Source of the DNA: Macrostomum hystrix
Lineage: Eukaryota > Platyhelminthes > Macrostomidae
Direction: 5' to 3'
NCBI GenBank assembly: GCA_950097015.1
Contig: CATNEN010000014.1
Coordinates: 124,001 to 188,000, forward strand
DNA length: 64,000 nucleotides
Below, one piece after another: positions 56,560 to 64,000 of the stretch. Under the pieces are notes generated by a model, which saw only the letters and a list, made by a program, of their open reading frames with translations, was not told where the DNA came from and made no database searches. Position 1 is the stretch's first letter. Each line of letters begins with the position of its first letter. The translations under genes were made by a program, and so were the position numbers.

Positions 56560-58200
56560 TGACAACAATATATTTTATTCTCTGCATTGCTAAGTTAGTT
56601 CTGCATTTGCTATTCTACTAAAGGTTTTTGTCAGTGAGCACATTATAACTATGATTAGGCCCCTATGAATTTATATAGCAAGGGGTCCTCACACAAGTCC
56701 ACATTGCTCAGAGAAAAACTAAAAATTGAAAATAATATTTTTTACTTAGGGGGCCCAAGAAAGCTAAAAAAGCCACTTGCTTTCGTTATATAAATTACTT
56801 CTGGCATACTTCACAATCCATTTCATTTTATTATTCATTTCAAATTCATAACATTTCATTAGATAAATATAGGTACAAACTAGAGGATTGTCAAAAATTT
56901 GTTTGGAGTTAAACTAAAAATTGGAGTTATTCCATAAAGATATACAAGTTTTTATGGTAATTAATAATTGCCATTAGAATCAGATCACTGAATAAGAAAA
57001 GCTACAAACCCAAATTCCAAAGGATTTTTTCTTTATAAACTTTCCATTAAGAAGAATGAATCACAATTCAACTATGGCCTGTAGTCAACAAATAGGACCT
57101 TCAACAAATACATTAAAAAACAATCAAGAAAGCAAAAATACATACCAAAGTCTTCGACTCATAATCCATCACGATTTTTTAAGTTGTGTCGTGGTCGTGT
57201 GTCAGTTATCCAGAAGTAGAAGACGTCTAGTCTCTAGTCTAATAATTTAGGCTGGCTATTGAAAATTGTGACCTGATTAAAGGTTCTTTTAATTAAGCAA
57301 TAACAATTAGTGAAAATATAAACTCCGGTGGATTTTTTAATCAACGAATTTTATTAAATTTTCGGTTTACTAATTTTCACATATTACTATTCGTGTAGGT
57401 AGGCCGTAGGGGGATCTAGGAAATGGGCAAAATGAACAGAACCCAACAGCTGAAGTACTGAGCAGCTGACGCACTGCAACATATTTCTCTTTTTTTAATC
57501 GATCACCTGACTTTTGAAAACCTAATTTAACATTACAGAAATACTTTTATCAACTAATAAAACTGATAATATGCAACTTTATTGTTCACATTAAACAGTC
57601 GAACCTAAAACTGTAAAGTATTTTTATTTAACTTTTAACTTTCTACGAACTTAACTGATAAAATCGATAAGACAAATTAGTTGATTAGGCCTAATGTGAA
57701 AGTCCTATGATTGTGAATTATTTCTAAAAGTATTCATATTATTGATTTTCAAAAATAATTTTAAGCTTTTAATTGATTTAAAAAAGTTAGTTTAACTGAT
57801 AAAGTAGCCTTTTTAGTCTTTATAGAAACAAAGTAGCAAAAAAACAAACGTTGCTTGCACTTATACTTTATAGCTTAGCCTTTGTATAGTAGAGCCTAGC
57901 TATTAATTCGACTTAAGGAAGTTAAGCCTTATGCTACAGTTGGCATCTAAGAATGAGTCGTTAAGTGAAAGTACTGCATTTACTTCTCAATCTAGTTTTA
58001 CATGCCCTATAAGAGAATAAATAGTTTATAATATGGCTTTAATCTAGATTAAATCCTAATTTGGGTATAGCTGGTTAACTGCTTATGTCAAACTCAATGG
58101 CTTTTGTAATTAAAAGCAACAAGGCAAAATCTATATTTAAACATTTATTTTAAAACAAAGTAAACACCTGCATATGCTAACCCCTGACTCTTGTTGTCTA
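56560..58200. other. AT-rich, no gene recognised
   Basis: Upstream of the phosphatidylserine synthase start. It may hold its promoter or a noncoding first exon. Confidence 0.4.
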
Positions 58201-58208
58201 GGACAATT

Positions 58209-61200
58209 ATGGATTCAAAGATTGATAAAATGAATGTTTCTAAAACAGAAACAGAGCGCCACCATTTTGCAAACCTCATTGAGAAACAAAAAGTTGATAA
58301 CATCACTTTAGAGTTTTTTTATAAACCTCATACTCTTACTTTGCTACTTTTTACTATTGGTTGGATTATATACATGGCTTTGAACAGGTATGGAGAAATC
58401 ATTTATTATGTACTAATTTTTAAGTGTACTACTTCTAATACTAATAGCATTTGGCCTATAAACTCTGTTGCTAAAGAATGGTAGTGAGACAGAAATAATA
58501 TCTATAGAACAAAAGAAGTAATATGTTCAGTCATTTCATATAATTTTTTATATTAATAAACTTTTTATAATTTTATTTTAATAGTTAGTAGTAGGATAGT
58601 GGGATATTTTAATATTTCTTAGAAACTATTTCCTACAAATAAATCTTATTTTATGTAACTATATAAAAAATTTCTTTCAATGCTCATTTTTGATTGTATG
58701 CACTAGAAATAAAGGTTTTAATAAAGTTGCAAAAATGAGGTGCAGAGGGACTTTTTTATAAATACTTGACCTTGAGTAAAATTCATTGAGAAATAAAAGT
58801 GAGGAAAGTAAAAAGACAGCTAGAACCCTAAATCCACATATCCACTCATAAGCCCAAGACAGACTGAAGAATAATTAAAGATCCATTGAATAGTAACTGA
58901 GGAGTGATAAGACTTAAGAAAAAGTGATAAAGAAGGATAAAGACTGATAAATAGTGATAAAGACTGTCACTATTTATCACTGTCCCTGAGCCTTGTTAAT
59001 AGTCATCGCAAAGCACACTCCACATCGCAAAGCCGTTTATCAGCACAAATGACTACTTTGTGCTCCTCTGTGTCCCGTGGCAACCTCTCCATGGCAGTTT
59101 TAAATTGACGAACATAATTATTTTTCTCGTGCAGGACTTCCTGTAACTCAAATACAATGTTGGCACGCACTCCTGGAGCGATTCTACATCGGCGCTCAAC
59201 CTGCTCTTGATGATCTCCCATGAAGTAGATCTGCAGGAACTTTGGCTCCTCTCCAGGCAGTGGTAGCAATGATCCTATGTCATGGTACACCTGACCTTGG
59301 ACTTTGAATGCAGGCATGAACCCTGGCTCACGGACAATACTTTTAGCTCCAAAAGAAGTCATTTGAAAGCAGCTGTTGTAGCACCGGATATTAGACAGAA
59401 AGTGCTCAGATTCTTCTGTCTCACCCAGCAACAGATGCTGATTGACCAACATTCTCGCCATCGCAAGTTTAGGATGGACACCATAGACAACAGTGGGATC
59501 ATAACTCAGAGCCGCATTCAGTGCCCAAGGACGTGGGCCAGCTGGCAGGTTCGTCAACGTTGGGGTTTGTTGGGGCCGGGGGTGGTCCAACAAATTGGAA
59601 GGTCTCAGCGCGTTCCCTATGCCGCTCTCGATCATCCTGCCGACGCACTTCAGCCTGGTTGGCTGTTTCATTGCGACGGGCCTCGGCAGTCCGGTCTCTG
59701 TTCTGTTCTTGGCGCTGCTGTGTCTGGACTGCAGTCTCATTGCGACGGGCCTCGGCAGTTTGCTCTCTGTTAAGCTCTCGTCGCCTATCTACGTCTCTGC
59801 CGTGACTGGCTGTAGAACTTATTGCAGCTCCAGCACTGCTTCCACTGGTGCCTGATGTCTGTGCTCTTGTCCGAGGTCGAAGGTTATAAGGCTGGACTGG
59901 CTCAGCTTCATTTTCACTTGAAGCTGCTTGTGGCTGTGCTGAGGTGCTTGGTCTAGGTACTGCTGTTGTTGCGCCGTCTTCTACTGCATCGTTTGGCCTT
60001 GCTGTTGCTCGTCGAGCTGCTTTAGTCAAGCGACTTAAAAAACTTTTCTTAGGTGGCATCTGAAAGTTAGAAGTAGTCCGAATGACAGGGGACCTGTGTT
60101 GAAAAATCTTTCTCTTCTCTTCAGTGGGAGAGGCTAAGCCTCTGTATATTTTAGCAAAGCACTGTACGCAAGCCTCTCTCTTTCTTCTATCCCAGGCTGG
60201 CTGGAGAGAAATATCGACTGGAGAGACAGTCTAGCGGTTTGGGCTATGTACATTCACGGCTTGAAATACAATGTACAGTCTGGGGCTTCGGCGCCCAGGG
60301 AAGGGAGGGGGTGGCTGTAATAAAATTTGGCCCGCAGAGTGGCGGAGGGGAGTTGGGGTGGCTGTCCTCGGAAAACAAAAAGTGACTCACTTTGAGATGA
60401 TGCAGCTTTGCTCTGGATTGAGTAGAGATGTTCAAAATTGATAGCATTGTTGGAAAACATGTAAAGTGTAAGTGGATCAAATTTGGAGAAAATCTGACAA
60501 AGTGGGGCGACAATATGTCGAATTGAGTGATTTTTTGACGATTTTTGAGCAGTTTTTTGCACTTTTGAGCAGGAAGGAAATGATTTTTCGGGAATTTGAG
60601 TAGCCTATTGCACTCAGCGTAGGTGGTTTTAGGTATGTGCAAAGTTTGGTGCGATTTGGTTGAGCGGTTTCGGCGTCTATAAAGACAAAAGGTTGCACAC
60701 ACACACACACACACACAGACAGAGTTTTCACTTTTATATATATAGATTATAGGCTATTACATGTTGCTAGATACCAGAGCATTAAATTTCAATTTTCAAC
60801 CAATTAAAAAGAATGCATGTTAATGAATTGTGCATTATTTATTTTATTGCTGTTCTTTCCTTTAGTTATAACTCATGTTATTAACCAATAGTGTGCCATG
60901 GTGAGCCATGGATATGTAACCAAGTGACATGTAACCAAGTGTGCCATGGATGTGCCATGAAGTCAATAACTGCTATGCACACAATTAAAAACAGACTGAA
61001 TGGAAGCCATGCCTGCAATAAAAAACTGGGTGAATGGCTGCCTGAATGCAAGTTCTCCTAAATTAATTCTGTTCATTTAGTCTTAATATTTTAGCTAATC
61101 ACTTGCAATTAATTCTCCATTAGTCAAATAAAATCAGGCTTTCAAGATCTGAAAGAAAAAAATCCAAATTAAATATTGTTTAACAAACTTTTTGACAAAT

Positions 61201-62540
61201 CATGCTTTCCCTAAAAAATCTTGCTTCTGCCTTGGCACAACTGGCATGTTGCTGGCACAAACTACTAAACACAAATACACATTGTCAATGGAAATGGTAA
61301 CTAGCATTCTTACACAAATCAAGTATTCTAGGGGCATTTTTGAGAGAGGGCCTTTTGTGAGAATTTCAACACACCATGATCTTTATATACTTTGTCTAGC
61401 TTTGAAAGTGTGAAGTGCACTGCCTTCATGTGAATGATTAAAATATTCTATAAGTGAAATGTGACTTACGTCTAGGCACTAGTAATAATAATAATAATTG
61501 CAGGAGGGCTGCGGGCAATGGCACATCATTTAGTGACACTAGACCCACAGCCAGTGAGGAGGCAATTCTGCCCATTTCGCTGACTGCTGAGCACACACAC
61601 ACACACACAGATACTGTACGCAGGCGTACACTCACACCGGTGTGTACACCTGCCCTGACTTTGTCATTGTCAGGCAGTGTACATTTCACTGTGCCTTGGA
61701 GGTTGGCCCACAAGGGCGTAAATTGCACCACAAGCCTGCAAAGCCTTCTCTCTGCAGCTGCGCCCCAAATAAATGTGGCCTCGCCATGGAATCGAACTTA
61801 GGGACCGTGATGCGAGAGGCAAACGCATTAACCACTCTGCCACCGACCCCCTATGCTCTAGAGTGCCTATGCATTTTTTCAACTAGTTATTTATGATTAC
61901 TTACTGCTTTTTAGCAATCGCAAAACCCAAATTTGCCTGCTATTTTTAGGACAAATACAAGCCTGAAGGAGGACGTCTGGGATGGGGGAATCGCGATTTG
62001 CATCATATTCCTAATCATTTCTATACTTGTGATGCCCAACGGTAAGTTCGTTAGCTTCTCTCTATCTATTCGCAGGGGGCCCGGGGCACTTGTCGCACAA
62101 GCGACGGAGCGGCACGCCCCCAGACCGGCGCTTAGCGCCCATCGCGCCGCCTCCCCTGAGCAGGCACCACACACAGCAGCACAGACCAGCCGGTGAGGGC
62201 AGGAGGCACCCAGAATAGGCAGCAGTGCCCCCACCTCAGCCCCACACACACAGAGCAGACCAAGCCGGGGCGGAAGGCTGATAAGAAATCGTGACTTGAA
62301 AGGAGAATCGAACTAGCGTCCATTGGAGTGAGAGGCAGCGACGCTAGCTGCTGACCCACTCGCCCCCAAGTTCGTTAGCTTTGCACTATTGTTATTACAT
62401 ATGTGATCTAAAGTATTTAAAGTTCTAAAGTATTTGTTTTTTAACAAAATCTAATCTATCTAATTACATTGAAACCTGACTTCGGCCTCTTCAAGGTCCA
62501 TTCAATCGGCCTCATCCAGCAGTCTGGAGAATTGTGTTTG
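58209..62540 (+). CDS. PTDSS: phosphatidylserine synthase, 5' exons (3'-partial)
   Basis: Three exons join in phase: 58209-58387, 61950-62041 and 62496-62540. They encode MDSKIDK...RHHFANLIEKQKVDNIT, LEFFYKPHTLTLL, a membrane segment, then TSLKEDVWDGGIAICI, FLIISILVMPNG and GPFNRPHPAVWRIVFG. V..ITLEFFY.PHT and MPNGPF.RPHPA.WR.VFG are diagnostic of the base-exchange enzymes PTDSS1/2, which make phosphatidylserine from phosphatidylcholine or -ethanolamine in the ER/MAM membrane. About 105 of roughly 470 residues are present. The remaining exons are not found before the window ends. The ATG is the first in its exon, 8 nt after an AG acceptor. Intron 1 holds a Helitron fragment and a SINE; intron 2 begins with another SINE. 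Isoform 1 or 2 is undecided. Confidence 0.92.
59003..59740 (-). pseudogene. Helitron-like N-terminal domain
   Basis: The domain begins around ALNAALSYDPTVVYGVHP and contains NIRCYNSCFQMTSFGAK, FKVQGQVYHDIGSLLP, EEPKFLQIYFMGD, VFELQEVLHEKNNYVRQFKTA and VVICADKR. This is the conserved block preceding the HUH Rep nuclease in animal Helitrons. The HUH motif itself is missing. The frame ends at a deletion joint with a helicase motif in another frame. Confidence 0.85.
59499..60059 (-). pseudogene. Helitron protein N-terminus
   Basis: The frame starts MPPKKSFLSRLTK, has QPYNLRPRTRAQT, then Arg/Glu-rich repeats (RRELNREQTAEARRNETA and RNRDRTAEARRNETA-like), as in the disordered N-termini of animal Helitron proteins. 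It runs out of frame near 59,520, where the next frame carries on. Confidence 0.7.
60750..61480. other. intron sequence, nothing recognised
   Basis: AT-rich. Short local repetition GTGCCATGG/AACCAAGTG near 60,890-60,960. Confidence 0.4.
61482..61850 (-). mobile_element. tRNA-derived SINE in PTDSS intron 1
   Basis: On the minus strand it begins GGGGTCGGTGGCAGAGTGGT (A box TGGCAGAGTGG), then CTAAGTTCGATTCC (B box), then a body of about 290 bp, ending in an AAT repeat tail. The head is Leu/Ser-tRNA-like. A truncated relative sits in PHKG intron 1. Confidence 0.85.
62058..62367 (-). mobile_element. second SINE, just inside PTDSS intron 2
   Basis: Flanked by a perfect 14-bp target duplication AAGTTCGTTAGCTT (62044-62057 and 62368-62381). 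On the minus strand the head is GGGGGCGAGTGGGTCAGCAG with CTAGTTCGATTCTCC as B box, and it ends with a GATA-type tail. The body differs from the 61.5-kb SINE, so it is another family. The left duplication starts at base 3 of the intron. Confidence 0.9.
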
Positions 62541-64000
62541 GTGAGCTACTAGATTTCGAATGGCGATTTCAAAAGCAGAGCCTGCTTAAGCCAAGTTACT
62601 GAAAGCATGCCAGATTTTATTTGCCTTAACATGTGTTGTATTGCGCCTTTGTTTAGACACCAGGCGGCAGTGCGGCATACTAAAACAGACGGTAACATCC
62701 AAAACTGCTTTGTTTTCCTCTGCCGTTACGCATCTCTGCGTTTTTACTTGTTAACAGAAGCAGCCTGACCAAAGTGGACACTCCACACTCCAATTTTGAT
62801 ACAGCTCCTGATTAAAGCTCTTAATCTGAGATGGTTTATGCGAGTTTACCTGTATTGTGGCGCGAGTTTAACTAATTATTGTAGCGAAATTCATATACGT
62901 CACCTAGCTAGGGACTGATGCTTTTCGGCTTGCTTATCAACTTGATGGTTTTGCTTGTCATTATCATTTCAATTTTTTACCTGAAGTGTTCAGTTAGTCA
63001 CTCATTTTCTCCTTCACTGTTAAGGTATGTGCGTGCATCTAAAATGATGTTTCTGACGGTCGTTACAGAAAGAACAACTAAACAACTGTGCAACACAAAC
63101 GCTTAGATGGCTTTTATCTAAGCAATATGTTTTCTGGAAAAATTATAGGCTACCGGGTACTACTAAGAGCTCACAGATCACGAGACCAAGTTGTGCTTTA
63201 CCTCCTGAGTCTTGGATTTTTATTTTACAATCAGCTATTAGTCGGTGACCGCGTTCTACTGATTACTTGTTAGTGTAGTCGCTGACTTTCTTACTTGTGC
63301 CGCAACTGAAACTTCAGCTTTGTCATTTTACTAAAATTCTTCGCTGATTGTTAAACTACAATTTGCTCAGGTGTGTTACTTGACTTTTCTGAAAACCCTT
63401 GTCGATTGTCCTTAACCCAAAACAATTGGTTCAGTGGCAGAAGGACAGATTAGAAATTATGTTTCAGATTTTACAGTGCTAAAAAAGAACATGCTATTGA
63501 CTCATTAATACACCTTTTTACATTTTTTACCGAACTCTATTTCAAAGAAACAATCGGAAGTTCATTTCAGACATTGCGATAAGGCTTATGTTTGCGGAAA
63601 TCCAATCGAAACAAGCTTCCTTTCTTTCAATTCAGTCAAATAAATCATGACGAGCAAAGCAGACGCGTTTGTTTATAGTTGCTTGGAAGTCTAGACATGG
63701 AAGGAGATGATCATGGGCTGTGAGGACGCTTTCAATGAGGAAGAAGGCGGGGAAACGTAATAAGCGAAATGGCGCTAAGGCTCACTAGCACCGGACGTAC
63801 AAGGTCAGTGGCAGCAACAGAGCTAGGCGCATAGGTACTTTTCATAGAAGGTAGGACTTTGCTGCTATCGCTCGACAGCTAGAGATCAAGCGAACAACGG
63901 CTTGCAAATTGTGCGATCTGATATAGTGTAGAAAGGTAAAAAGCCAGACCCAGACGAATCCAGTGAGATAGGGATATGCAGAAGTTGATTTGTGCTCAGG
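62541..64000. other. PTDSS intron or downstream, no exon confirmed
   Basis: A hydrophobic frame at 62,918-63,020 followed by GT is tempting as the next membrane segment, but its phase does not fit the previous exon. Nothing else is supported. Confidence 0.4.

Larger units (their letters stand above)
58978..60746 (-). mobile_element. internally deleted Helitron in PTDSS intron 1
   Basis: On the minus strand it starts TCTATATATATAAAAGTGAA after an A, the TC start and A/T insertion point of Helitrons, followed by a GT microsatellite. Coding begins at 60059. Rep/helicase sequence is cut down: an N-terminal part, then directly a helicase motif (FAMTINKAQGQ) at about 58,985-59,025, then loss of coding. 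The true 3' end is not identified. Confidence 0.85.

Noticed and set aside
62912-63019. Hydrophobic frame as exon 4 of phosphatidylserine synthase
   Set aside because: Exon 3 ends in phase 1, but no AG here leaves two bases before this frame.

Overview
The window is nuclear DNA from an animal. Host genes are split by GT-AG introns, no bacterial-style operons are seen, and much of the sequence is transposons and minisatellites. The element mix (Penelope-like, Helitron, hAT, Tc1/mariner, Ty3-type LTR elements, tRNA-derived SINEs) and acceptor-like AG sites just upstream of several start codons fit an invertebrate that may trans-splice, for example a flatworm or another lophotrochozoan. The species cannot be fixed from the sequence alone.

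Layout. 0.2-2.9 kb (+): 3' part of a kinase gene with a C-terminal death-like domain. 3.9-8.8 kb (-): nearly intact Ty3/gypsy retrotransposon, 208-bp LTRs, 5-bp target duplication. 8.8-9.3 kb: dispersed repeat and an integrase fragment. 10.8-16.1 kb (+): complete FLVCR/SLC49-type transporter, eight coding exons. 17.3-18.7 kb: hAT element inserted in a SINE-like repeat. 19.0-21.3 kb (-): Penelope-like element with inverted terminal repeats carrying hammerhead-ribozyme motifs. 22.4-24.3 kb: retroelement debris, including a decayed LINE reverse transcriptase. 25.7-30.3 kb (-): complete phosphorylase kinase gamma gene with a 51-bp minisatellite in its last intron. 31.0-31.6 kb: MITE. 32.5-34.7 kb: Tc1/mariner-superfamily element with TIRs over 300 bp and a frameshifted transposase. 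37.6-39.5 kb (-): TMEM86/YhhN lysoplasmalogenase. 40.4-46.1 kb: compound minisatellite (18-bp and 23-bp units), cut by a probable solo LTR. 47.8-54.5 kb (+): a repeat-rich gene whose first coding codons are separated from the rest by a 4.4-kb non-autonomous LTR element with apparently identical LTRs. 55.5-56.6 kb (-): dead mariner. 58.2-62.5 kb and beyond (+): 5' exons of phosphatidylserine synthase, whose introns hold a deleted Helitron and two tRNA-derived SINEs.

The host genes serve unrelated functions (signalling, choline/heme-type transport, glycogen metabolism, plasmalogen breakdown, phosphatidylserine synthesis), so this is an ordinary stretch of gene neighbourhood rather than a pathway cluster. 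The most informative parts are the mobile elements and their insertion sites, where target duplications and nested insertions give a relative history.
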